Below are positions 40,318 through 48,831 of a stretch of DNA of 64,000 bases, piece by piece (position 1 is the stretch's first letter; each line of letters begins with the position of its first letter). The DNA comes from Oscillospiraceae bacterium (lineage in GTDB: Bacteria; Bacillota; Clostridia; Oscillospirales; Oscillospiraceae): contig JAGFXR010000005.1 of assembly GCA_017861365.1 (NCBI GenBank), positions 1 through 64,000 of the forward strand. Reading direction: 5' to 3'. The notes below the pieces were generated by a model. That model saw nothing but the letters and a program-made list of their open reading frames with translations. It did not search any database and was not told the origin of the DNA. The position numbers and the translations under genes were made by a program.

Positions 40318-40989
40318 ATGAAAGCATTGCAGGATCGGCTGGACTATGAATTTAAAAATCCGGCGCTTTTGGAAAATGCGCTGACACACAGCTCTTACGC
40401 CAATGAGCACCGTGGTGGCATGAACAGCAACGAGCGGCTGGAGTTTTTAGGGGATTCGGTGCTGGGAATGGTGGTGGCGGATCATCTGTATCGCCAAAAT
40501 CCCGATATGCCGGAGGGGGAGCTGACCCGTACCCGCGCCGTTCTGGTCTGTGAGGCCAGTCTGCACCAGGTGGCGCTTCGGTTAAAGCTGGGCGAATACT
40601 TGAAGCTGGGCAAGGGTGAGGCGGCCGGCGGCGGAAGGGAACGCCCTTCGATTTTGGCGGATGCCACGGAGGCCGTTTTTGCGGCGATTTTTCTGGACGG
40701 AGGAATGACGCAGGCCAGGCGCACCATCCGAAAGCTGCTGCTCACCCAGGAGGAAGCTCAGCAGCCGGTCAACCGCGATTATAAGACCATTTTGCAGGAG
40801 CTTGTGCAGCGGGAGAGCGGGCAGAAGCTGACCTATCGGCTGATCAGCGCCACCGGACCGGACCATGACAAAACTTTTTCCGTGGATGTGGAACTGAACG
40901 GAGCCGTTGTGGGCAGCGGCAGCGGCAGGAGCAAGAAGGAAGCCGAGCAGACCGCAGCTCAGGCGGCCATCCATACGCTCACCAATTAA
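40318..40989 (+). CDS. rnc: Ribonuclease III
   Basis: A 223-residue double-strand-specific RNase for rRNA and mRNA processing. The signature ERLEFLGDSVLG at residues 39-50 carries the catalytic acidic residues, with the second acidic cluster in DATEAVFAAIFLDGG. A double-stranded RNA-binding domain ends the protein (YKTILQELVQ to AAQAAIHTL). Purine-rich sequence precedes the ATG. Upstream of smc, as in many Firmicutes. Confidence 0.96.
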   Translation: MKALQDRLDYEFKNPALLENALTHSSYANEHRGGMNSNERLEFLGDSVLGMVVADHLYRQNPDMPEGELTRTRAVLVCEASLHQVALRLKLGEYLKLGKGEAAGGGRERPSILADATEAVFAAIFLDGGMTQARRTIRKLLLTQEEAQQPVNRDYKTILQELVQRESGQKLTYRLISATGPDHDKTFSVDVELNGAVVGSGSGRSKKEAEQTAAQAAIHTLTN

Positions 40990-41064
40990 ACACCATGAGG
41001 CAGGGCCGGTTCAGAGGAGCTTGTCCTGCTTTTTGCTGAATTTCACCGGATTTCACCCAATGAA

Positions 41065-41093
41065 TTGCATAACAGAAAAAATATTGATATAAT
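41065..41093 (+). promoter_or_regulatory. SigA promoter for smc-ftsY
   Basis: TTGCAT (41065-41070) and perfect TATAAT (41088-41093), 17-bp spacer, with an extended -10 TG at 41085-41086. Confidence 0.75.
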
Positions 41094-41176
41094 AATCGAC
41101 AAAGCATTTGATTCGCGGCGAAAAAGCCGCACCGGAGACATAGCGTCAAGACTCAACCTGCAAAGAGGTGATTTTG

Positions 41177-44100
41177 TTGTACTTAAAGGCGTTGGAGATC
41201 CAAGGCTTTAAATCGTTTCCGGATAAAACGGTTCTCTCCTTCGGAGAGGACATCACAGCCATTGTGGGGCCGAATGGTTCCGGTAAGTCGAATCTTTCCG
41301 ACGCTATTCGCTGGGTGATGGGAGAGCAGTCCACCCGGGTGCTCCGGGGGGCGAAGATGGAGGACGTTATTTTTGACGGCACCGAAAAACGCAAGGGTCT
41401 TGGATTTGCCGAGGTGTCTCTGGTGCTGGATAATTCCGACAAGCTTTTCGATATGGAGGAGAATGAGGTGATGGTCACCCGGCGGTATTACCGTTCGGGT
41501 GAGAGCGAATACTATATTAACCGTCGCTCGGTTCGCCTCAAGGACGTAAACGAGCTGTTTATGGACACCGGCCTTGGCCGGGAGGGATATTCCATCATCG
41601 GACAGGGTAAAATCGACGAGATCCTCTCGGTTAAGAGCGAGGACCGCCGCGAGGTCTTTGAGGAGGCGGCGGGCATTTCACGTTTCCGCCACCGCAAGGA
41701 GGAGGCGGAGCGCAAGCTGTCGCGGACGGAGGAGAACCTCCTGCGGATCAACGATAAAATTGATGAGCTGGAGCTTCAGGTGGAGCCGCTACGGATTCAG
41801 TCCGAAAAGGCAAAGCGGTTTTTGATCCTGCGGGATGAGCTGCGTATTCTGGAGATTTCCATCTGGCTGGATCAGCTGGAAAAGCTTTGGTCCGGCGCTG
41901 TGAAAACCAATGTGGATTTTGAGGCGGCCAACCGGCAGAGGGACGAGCTACGCGGCGCGGTCAACGAGCTTTACGCGGCGGCGGAAGCCTATGGCGGGCA
42001 GATGCGGGAAAAAGATATCGAAATGGAACAGGGCCGACAGCGTCTCGGAGTGCGGGAGGCAGAGGCCGGCGAGGTGGAGAGCGCCATCGCGGTTCTCAGG
42101 AACGATATCAAAAATAACGCGGAAAATACGGCCCGTGTTCAGCAGGAGCTGGAGGCTCAGGAGGGCAGAGCCGGTGGCATCAACGATCAGATCAACCAGC
42201 GCAGAAAGCGGTTGGAAGAGGTTGACGGGCTGCTGGAGGCCACTTGCGGCGAGCTGAAGGAACAGCGTGCGGATTCCGAGGCACTGAACCGGACGGCAGG
42301 CACTTTGGAAAATGAACTGGAGCAGCTGCGCCGGAAGGAGGCCATGGAGAACACCTCGGCTTCCGAGGCGCGGGCGCTGCTCTCCGCTTTGGCCGCTGCC
42401 GCTCAGGAGCTGTTTGACCGGGAGGAGGCTCTGGGTCAGGAGCTGATTGCCCGGGAGGAGAAGAGAAAAGAAGCGGAGACGGACAGGGAAACCCTCCGTG
42501 CCGAGCACAGCAAAGCCCGTGAAGAGCGGGACAGCCTCACCAATATCATCAGCGGCTACGAGCTGCGTCAGAGTTCCCGCCGGAAAAAGCTGGAGGATAC
42601 GCAGGCCAATGTCCACAGACTGCAAATGGAGGAGAACAACCTCAACTCCCGCATTCATATGCTCTCTGAGATGGAGAAGTTGTATGAGGGCTACTCCAAG
42701 GCGGTCAAGTTGGTGATGAACGAAAAGGGACGAGGAAATCTACAGGGGATTCACGGTCCCGTGGCAGGTCTGTTGCATGTGCCCGATCAATATACTGTTG
42801 CCATTGAAATCGCCCTGGGCGGCGCGATGCAGCATGTTGTGGTGGAGCGTGAGGAGGACGGCAAGGCCGCCATTCAATATCTCAAGCACCGCGACGGCGG
42901 ACGGGCGACATTCCTGCCCCTGAGCACCATCAAGCCTATGGACTTGAAGGAGAGGGGGCTCGATGAGCAATACGGCTTTATCGGCATCGCCAGCGGGCTG
43001 GTAGACTATGAGCCCGCCTACGATGCGGTATTCCGCAATTTGCTGGGACGTATCGTGATTGCGGAGGATATGGACTGTGCCATCCGCATCGCGAGAACCT
43101 TCGGTCACCGGTTCCGCATTGTGACGCTGGACGGGCAGGTGCTCAATGCGGGCGGCTCCATGACCGGCGGTTCGGTGAGCCGAAGCGCGGGCATTTTGAG
43201 CAGAGCCAATGAACTGGAGCGGCTGGGCGAGCAGAAGGCGGAGCTCGGTACCGGTCTAAAAAATGCGTTGTCGCTGCTGGAAGACGCGCGCAGAGAGCTT
43301 TCCGCAGCGGCTTATGAGCTGGAGACGGCACAGGGCCAGCGGCGCGAGCTGGAGGATGCCATTTTAAAGCTGGAGGGACGTCTGGAAAATGCGGATGCCT
43401 TCTTGGCCGACCTGGCGGAGCGGCATGGAACCCAGCGGCAGGAGCTGCAGCAGGTGAAAGCACGTTCGGAGCAAATCGCGGCGGATACAGAGGCTGCCCG
43501 GATGCGTATCAGCGAGCTGGAGGGCGCGGCGGCCGCCCTGCGTGCCGAGGCCGAGGGAAAGAGCCGGGGGCAGACGGATCTCAAAAGCAGGCTGGAACGT
43601 TTGCAGAGCGAAACGGCGGCTCTGGCCGCCAAAACCGCGGCACTGGAAGCGGAGCGGGATGCCACTGCCATGGCGCTCAACGAGCTGGAGGCCCTATGCC
43701 GGGATATTACCGGAGACCGGCAGGCGCGGCTGGAGCTGATTGCCGAGTATGAGGGGAAAAATCAGGCGATCAGCGCCGAGATTCTGGTAAGGGAACAGCA
43801 GCTGGCAGTCATCCGGGCGGAAAATCAAAGTCAGAATGAGCTGATCCGCCGCCTGACCGAGGAAAAGCAGCAGCTTGAGGGAAAGCGCAACCGGGCGGAC
43901 AAGGACAGCCGGGAGAAAAATGAGTCCCTGCTCTCCATGGAGCGGGAGATTTCGTTTCTGGAGCAGAAACGTTCCGCCAACGCCATTGAGGAAAAGAATA
44001 TTTTAGACCGCCTTTGGGAGAGCTATGAGCTGTCCCATGAGGCGGCCAAGGCGCAGGCGATGGAGCTGGAGAGCGTCCCGAAGGCGGCACGGCGTATATC

Positions 44101-44752
44101 GGAGCTCAAGCGGGATATTTCGGCGCTGGGGAATATCAATCTCGACGCAATCGAGGAGTTCCAGCGGGTGAACGAGCGGTATACCTATCTCACCGACCAG
44201 CGCGACGATGTCCAGAAGGCGCAGCTTGAGCTGGAACGCATTATCCGGGACATTACAGCCGAGATGACGGAAATATTCCGCACTCAGTTTACCATCATTA
44301 ACGAAGAATTCGGAAAAACCTTTGTAGAGCTTTTCAGCGGAGGAACGGCAACGCTGGAGCTGGAGGATGAGCAGGATATTTTAAACTGCGGCATCGAAAT
44401 CAAGGTGCAGCCTCCGGGCAAGGCACTGAAGATCATTACGCTGCTCTCTGGCGGAGAAAAGGCATTTGTCGCCATTGCCCTTTATTTTGCCATTCTCAAG
44501 GTTCGCCCCACACCCTTCTGCGTGATGGATGAGATTGAGGCGGCTCTGGACGATGTAAATGTGACCCGTTTTGCCCAGTATATGCGCCGTATGTCCGATA
44601 AAACGCAGTTTATTGTCATCACCCACCGGCGGGGCACCATGGAAGAAGCTGACGTCCTCTATGGCGTTACCATGCAGGAGCGCGGTATCAGCCGAATTCT
44701 CACCATCAATCTCAATGAGGTAGAGAGGGAGCTGAAATTAAAGGCAACGTAA
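41177..44752 (+). CDS. smc: Chromosome segregation protein SMC
   Basis: A 1191-residue condensin ATPase. Walker A is GPNGSGKSNLSD near residue 32. Long coiled coils (about 170-500 and 680-1020) flank a hinge domain (about 515-670, including GGSMTGGS at its end). The C-terminal head carries the signature LLSGGEKAFVAIALYFAI and Walker B in FCVMDEIEAALDD. I chose the TTG at 41177 because it gives the family start MYLKALEIQGFKSF and GAGG lies 8 nt upstream; GTG at 41168 and TTG at 41174 are alternatives. Followed by ftsY. Confidence 0.96.
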   Translation: MYLKALEIQGFKSFPDKTVLSFGEDITAIVGPNGSGKSNLSDAIRWVMGEQSTRVLRGAKMEDVIFDGTEKRKGLGFAEVSLVLDNSDKLFDMEENEVMVTRRYYRSGESEYYINRRSVRLKDVNELFMDTGLGREGYSIIGQGKIDEILSVKSEDRREVFEEAAGISRFRHRKEEAERKLSRTEENLLRINDKIDELELQVEPLRIQSEKAKRFLILRDELRILEISIWLDQLEKLWSGAVKTNVDFEAANRQRDELRGAVNELYAAAEAYGGQMREKDIEMEQGRQRLGVREAEAGEVESAIAVLRNDIKNNAENTARVQQELEAQEGRAGGINDQINQRRKRLEEVDGLLEATCGELKEQRADSEALNRTAGTLENELEQLRRKEAMENTSASEARALLSALAAAAQELFDREEALGQELIAREEKRKEAETDRETLRAEHSKAREERDSLTNIISGYELRQSSRRKKLEDTQANVHRLQMEENNLNSRIHMLSEMEKLYEGYSKAVKLVMNEKGRGNLQGIHGPVAGLLHVPDQYTVAIEIALGGAMQHVVVEREEDGKAAIQYLKHRDGGRATFLPLSTIKPMDLKERGLDEQYGFIGIASGLVDYEPAYDAVFRNLLGRIVIAEDMDCAIRIARTFGHRFRIVTLDGQVLNAGGSMTGGSVSRSAGILSRANELERLGEQKAELGTGLKNALSLLEDARRELSAAAYELETAQGQRRELEDAILKLEGRLENADAFLADLAERHGTQRQELQQVKARSEQIAADTEAARMRISELEGAAAALRAEAEGKSRGQTDLKSRLERLQSETAALAAKTAALEAERDATAMALNELEALCRDITGDRQARLELIAEYEGKNQAISAEILVREQQLAVIRAENQSQNELIRRLTEEKQQLEGKRNRADKDSREKNESLLSMEREISFLEQKRSANAIEEKNILDRLWESYELSHEAAKAQAMELESVPKAARRISELKRDISALGNINLDAIEEFQRVNERYTYLTDQRDDVQKAQLELERIIRDITAEMTEIFRTQFTIINEEFGKTFVELFSGGTATLELEDEQDILNCGIEIKVQPPGKALKIITLLSGGEKAFVAIALYFAILKVRPTPFCVMDEIEAALDDVNVTRFAQYMRRMSDKTQFIVITHRRGTMEEADVLYGVTMQERGISRILTINLNEVERELKLKAT

Positions 44753-44848
44753 AACCGCACGGTCAACGCAAAGTCCGCGCAACCCTGGGCGGGGCGCGGG
44801 TAAAAGCAATCTGAGCACCAAGAGCAAGGGTTAAGAAGGAGCGGAAAC

Positions 44849-45718
44849 ATGGGATTTTTTGATAAACTGAAAAATATCAGTATTTTTTCGGGATTGACCA
44901 AGCTGGATGACGATTTTTACGATGAACTGGAGGAAAAGCTCATTCTTGCGGACATGAGTGTGGATACCGCGCTGAAGGCGGTGGAAACGCTGCGCAAGCG
45001 CATTAAGGAGGAAAAAATTAAGGATGTGGAGGAGGGGAAACGCTGCCTGCGGAGCATCATCACCAAGATGCTGGATGTGGGCGACACCGCCATTAATCTC
45101 TCCACAAAGCCTTCCATTCTATTATTCATTGGCGTGAACGGCGTGGGTAAGACCACTACCATCGGAAAATTGGGCGCGTTTCTAAAAAAGAGGGGAAAGC
45201 GGGTGCTTCTGGCCGCGGGAGATACCTTCCGCGCCGCCGCCGCCGAACAGCTTTCCATCTGGGCGGAGCGGAGCGGGCTGGACATTGTCCGCCAGGACGA
45301 AGGGTCCGATCCGGCCGCCGTCGTTTATGACGCCATGAACGCCGCCAGAGCCAGAGGCGCGGATGTGGTGCTGGTGGACACTGCCGGGCGGCTTCATAAC
45401 AAGCAGAACCTGATGAACGAGCTCAATAAAATCAGCCGGGTGATCGACCGGGAATTTCCCGGCGGAGCCAGGGAAACTCTTTTGGTGATGGATGCGACTA
45501 CCGGGCAGAACGGCCTGATTCAGGCCAAGCAGTTTGGCGAGTCCGCCGGAATCACAGGGATCGTCCTGACCAAACTGGACGGAACCGCAAAGGGAGGCGT
45601 TGTGGTGTCCATTGCGGATTCTCTTCAGATTCCGGTTAAATTTGTAGGGCTGGGCGAAGGGACTGACGATTTGCAGCCCTTTGACGGCGCTTCGTTTGCG
45701 GAGGCTTTGATTCAATGA
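44849..45718 (+). CDS. ftsY: Signal recognition particle receptor FtsY
   Basis: A 289-residue SRP GTPase that docks the signal recognition particle at the membrane. It has the N and G domains only: GVNGVGKTTTIGKLG near residue 95, GDTFRAAAAEQL, DTAGRLHN and TKLDGTAKGG. No acidic A domain is present, as in many Gram-positive proteins. AAGGAG precedes the ATG. Its stop overlaps the next small gene by 4 bp. Confidence 0.96.
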   Translation: MGFFDKLKNISIFSGLTKLDDDFYDELEEKLILADMSVDTALKAVETLRKRIKEEKIKDVEEGKRCLRSIITKMLDVGDTAINLSTKPSILLFIGVNGVGKTTTIGKLGAFLKKRGKRVLLAAGDTFRAAAAEQLSIWAERSGLDIVRQDEGSDPAAVVYDAMNAARARGADVVLVDTAGRLHNKQNLMNELNKISRVIDREFPGGARETLLVMDATTGQNGLIQAKQFGESAGITGIVLTKLDGTAKGGVVVSIADSLQIPVKFVGLGEGTDDLQPFDGASFAEALIQ

Positions 45719-45918
45719 TTAATTTTGCAACTGTGATGGGTTTTGTGTTCAGCTTTATAGGTATATACTATCTCATGCGCCCGGAGAAGATACTGAAAAA
45801 ACGCTATGAGAGAATGGGCGAGGAGATCCCTCAAAAAGCGCTTCTCCGTACCCGTATTATCGGCGGGATCTGCACGGTCGGTGGGCTGATCATCGCACTG
45901 ACCACATATTTTCAGTGA
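45715..45918 (+). CDS. Small two-helix membrane protein, unknown
   Basis: A 67-residue protein with hydrophobic segments at about 4-20 and 46-65, separated by a basic stretch (RPEKILKKRYERMGEEIP). The ATG overlaps the ftsY stop (ATGA), so translation is probably coupled. Codon use resembles its neighbours, and the frame fills the gap to rph almost exactly. I do not recognise the family; the coupling suggests a membrane-associated role, which is inference. Confidence 0.75.
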   Translation: MINFATVMGFVFSFIGIYYLMRPEKILKKRYERMGEEIPQKALLRTRIIGGICTVGGLIIALTTYFQ

Positions 45919-45940
45919 AATAGAAAAGCGAGGCATCAGA

Positions 45941-46663
45941 ATGGAACGAATTGACGGACGCACGGAACATCAGATGAGGCAGGTGGAATTGATTCCTCAT
46001 ATCAATCAGTTCGCGGAGGGGAGCGTTCTGATCAAGTGCGGCGGAACCCATGTGCTGTGCACCGCCTCCGTGGAGGAGCGAGTACCGCCCCATGTACCCT
46101 TTGGAGAGGGCTGGGTGACCGCGGAATATTCCATGCTTCCCCGTGCCAACCGGGAGCGCAGCCGCCGGGATGTCTCCAAGCTCAAGCTCTCTCCGAGAAG
46201 CGCGGAAATCCAGCGTCTGATCGGTCGTGCGCTCCGCTCTGCAACCGACCTGAAGCTGCTGGGGGCGCGGCAGATTATCGTTGACTGTGACGTACTCCAG
46301 GGAGATGGAGGAACCCGTACCGCCTCTGTGACCGGAGGCTTTGTGGCCTTGGCTCTCGCCTGCCGCAGGCTGCTGCATGAGGGAGCTATCTCCAAGATGC
46401 CGCTGAAAACCTATGTAGCGGGGGTTTCGGCTGGAATCGTCCATGACACCGCGCTGCTTGACCTCTGTTATGAGGAGGATTCCTCCGCTATGGTGGATCT
46501 GAACTGTGTCATGACCGCCAGGGGTGAACTGATTGAGCTGCAGGCGACGGGAGAGGAGCGGCCCTTTACCCTCTGGGAGCATCAGCGGCTGCTGGAGCTC
46601 TGCCAAAAGGGAATCGGAGAGCTTCACGAGCTTCAAAAAAAGGTAATCGGAGAATTGGTATGA
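45941..46663 (+). CDS. rph: Ribonuclease PH
   Basis: A 240-residue phosphorolytic 3' exoribonuclease that trims tRNA ends. It begins MERIDGRTEHQMRQVELIPH and has GEGWVTAEYSMLPRAN, RSAEIQRLIGRALR and DCDVLQGDGGTRTASVTGGF, all family motifs. Overlaps the next gene by 4 bp (ATGA). First of a compact RNA and nucleotide metabolism cluster. Confidence 0.96.
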   Translation: MERIDGRTEHQMRQVELIPHINQFAEGSVLIKCGGTHVLCTASVEERVPPHVPFGEGWVTAEYSMLPRANRERSRRDVSKLKLSPRSAEIQRLIGRALRSATDLKLLGARQIIVDCDVLQGDGGTRTASVTGGFVALALACRRLLHEGAISKMPLKTYVAGVSAGIVHDTALLDLCYEEDSSAMVDLNCVMTARGELIELQATGEERPFTLWEHQRLLELCQKGIGELHELQKKVIGELV

Positions 46664-47262
46664 TCAAATTAGTGCTGGCCAGCAAGAATGAGAAAAAGCT
46701 TGTGGAATTGAGAAACATTCTCACCCGGCTCGGCGTCGAAGTGATTGGAGAATCCGAGGCGGGGGTTGATGTTCTGGTGGAGGAGACGGGGGCGACCTTT
46801 GAGGAAAATGCCGCGTTGAAGGCCAGGGCCGTTATGGAGGCGAGCGGGCTGCCCGCCATCGCCGATGATTCCGGGCTGATGGTGGACGCCCTTGCCGGAG
46901 CGCCGGGGGTATATTCCGCCCGTTACGGCGGGGAAGCGCTGGACGATACCGGGCGCTACCGGCTTCTGCTGGAAACGATGCGCGGACAAACGGATCGCCG
47001 ATGCAAATTTGTTTCGGCAATCTGCTGTGCGTTTCCCAACGGAGATGTGATCACGGCACGGGGAGAGTGCGCCGGAACGCTGGCGTACGCGCCCCGAGGG
47101 GAGGGCGGCTTCGGCTATGACCCGATTTTTTTTGTGCCTGGGCTCAAAAAGACCTTTTCCGAGCTCACGCCGGAGGAGAAAGATCAAATTTCCCATCGAG
47201 GCAATGCGTTGCGGGAAATGAAACTGAAATTGGAGAGTTATCTGGATGGAATTGACAAGTAA
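46660..47262 (+). CDS. rdgB: XTP/dITP diphosphatase (RdgB/HAM1 family)
   Basis: A 200-residue house-cleaning pyrophosphatase that removes deaminated purine nucleotides. ASKNEKKLVELRNIL opens the protein. ADDSGLMVDALAGAPGVYSARY and GEGGFGYDPIFFVPG are diagnostic, and SHRGNAL lies near the end. Translationally coupled to rph, and its end overlaps yhbY by 17 bp. Confidence 0.95.
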   Translation: MIKLVLASKNEKKLVELRNILTRLGVEVIGESEAGVDVLVEETGATFEENAALKARAVMEASGLPAIADDSGLMVDALAGAPGVYSARYGGEALDDTGRYRLLLETMRGQTDRRCKFVSAICCAFPNGDVITARGECAGTLAYAPRGEGGFGYDPIFFVPGLKKTFSELTPEEKDQISHRGNALREMKLKLESYLDGIDK

Positions 47263-47575
47263 GCAGCGTGCTCAGCTCAGGAAGCTGGCAAACGTACTGG
47301 AGCCCATCGTCCATATCGGAAAGGACGGCATGGGGGAAAATCTCATCAGACAGGCAAACGACGCCCTGGAGGCGCGGGAGCTGATTAAGTGCAAGGTTTT
47401 GGACAACGCGATGCTCTCCGCCAAGGAGGGCGCGCTGGCGCTGGCCAAGGAAACCCGTTCAGAGGTGGTTCAGGTCATCGGCACCAAATTTGTGCTCTAC
47501 CGCGCCAGCCATAATCCAAATAAGAAGGATAAAATTGTGCTGAATCGTACCGTCCGGGGCAGTAAAACCTCCTGA
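47246..47575 (+). CDS. yhbY: YhbY/CRS1-YhbY (CRM) RNA-binding protein
   Basis: A 109-residue CRM-domain protein linked to ribosome assembly. The GxxG loop appears in HIGKDGMGENLI, and the pattern LTSKQRAQLRKLANVLEPIVHIG is typical. The ATG lies inside the end of rdgB. The C-terminus is basic. Confidence 0.92.
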   Translation: MELTSKQRAQLRKLANVLEPIVHIGKDGMGENLIRQANDALEARELIKCKVLDNAMLSAKEGALALAKETRSEVVQVIGTKFVLYRASHNPNKKDKIVLNRTVRGSKTS

Positions 47576-47598
47576 AAACGGCGGAAAGGATGAACGCG

Positions 47599-48792
47599 AT
47601 GAAAATCGGAATCTATGGCGGAACCTTCGACCCTCCGCATATGGGGCATATGAACTCTGCGGCGGCCGCGATGGATCTCCTGGAGCTTGACCAGCTGTTT
47701 TTGATTCCGGCAGGCATTCCGCCCCATAAAGAGCTCCCCGCCGAAACCGCGTCAGCGGAGGACCGCTATGCCATGACCGCGCTGATGGCGGACGGCATGG
47801 GTGTGAAAAAGCGGGCTCAGGTACTGGATCTGGAGATTTGCCGCGCCGGGGAAAAGAGCTACACCGTTGAAACGCTGGAGCAACTGCGCAAACAATTTCC
47901 CAACGATGAGCTTTGGCTGCTGATGGGCAGCGATATGCTCCTGACCATTCTGGACTGGCATCAGGCGGAGCGCATTTTTGAACTGGCGAGCATTGGGGCG
48001 TTCGCCAGAGCTTATGATGATAATCTGGAGCTGCTGCGTCGCCACGCTGCCGCGCTGGAACAGGGCTACGGAGCCGCGGTCCGCCTGCTTTCGGTGGAGG
48101 AAATCACCGATATTTCCTCCACTGAGATTCGGAATGCGCTTCTCAGGGGAACAGGCGAGGAGTTTCTCTGGACTCCGGTGTACGGATATATTTTGCAGCA
48201 TAGGCTTTATGGAACCCGTGCCGAGCTTTCCAACCTCTCGGATGGTGAGCTTCGCGCGGTGACCCAGTCTATGGTGAAGGCCAAGCGTATCCCCCATATT
48301 AAGGGAACGGAGCTGGAGGCGGTGCGTCTGGCGAAGCGGTGGAAGGAAAACGAGGCAGATGCCCGCCGCGCCGCCATATTGCATGACTGCACAAAATATT
48401 TCTCCCTGGAAGAACAGTTGAAAATATGCGAACAATATGATATTCTACTAGATAACCTTGAAAAAGTGTCGGAAAAGCTGCTCCACTCAAAGACGGCGGC
48501 CGCTCTGGCCCGGCATGTGTTCGGCGCAGATAAAGAAGTAGAGCAGGCTATTTTTTATCATACCACCGGCCGGGCGGCGATGAGCGAGCTGGAAAAAATC
48601 ATTTATATTGCGGATTACATGGAGCCCACCCGGGATTTTGACGGTGTGGATACGCTCCGCGCTTTGGCGTATGAAAATTTGGACAGGGCAATTCTCCTGG
48701 GACTGGAAATGTCAGTGACGGATATCCAGTCCCGCGGCAATATTGTGCATCCCAATACTCTGGAGGCCATTGACTACTACCGGTCGGTCTGA
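47599..48792 (+). CDS. nadD: NadD-YqeK fusion: nicotinate-nucleotide adenylyltransferase plus HD hydrolase
   Basis: A 397-residue two-domain protein. Residues 1-200 are NadD, which makes deamido-NAD: GGTFDPPHMGH near the start and ISSTEIRNALL at the end. Residues 205-397 are a YqeK-type HD domain (HDCTKYFS, ARHVFGADKEVEQAIFYHT, IYIADYMEP), which in homologues hydrolyses Ap4A. In B. subtilis these are two adjacent genes. I see no stop or frameshift between the domains. The ATG at 47599 has AAAGGA 8 nt upstream; an ATG at 47590 overlaps that site. Confidence 0.94.
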   Translation: MKIGIYGGTFDPPHMGHMNSAAAAMDLLELDQLFLIPAGIPPHKELPAETASAEDRYAMTALMADGMGVKKRAQVLDLEICRAGEKSYTVETLEQLRKQFPNDELWLLMGSDMLLTILDWHQAERIFELASIGAFARAYDDNLELLRRHAAALEQGYGAAVRLLSVEEITDISSTEIRNALLRGTGEEFLWTPVYGYILQHRLYGTRAELSNLSDGELRAVTQSMVKAKRIPHIKGTELEAVRLAKRWKENEADARRAAILHDCTKYFSLEEQLKICEQYDILLDNLEKVSEKLLHSKTAAALARHVFGADKEVEQAIFYHTTGRAAMSELEKIIYIADYMEPTRDFDGVDTLRALAYENLDRAILLGLEMSVTDIQSRGNIVHPNTLEAIDYYRSV

Positions 48793-48831
48793 CGGATTGC
48801 GGAACCCCGTTCAGTTGAAAGGAAGAACATA

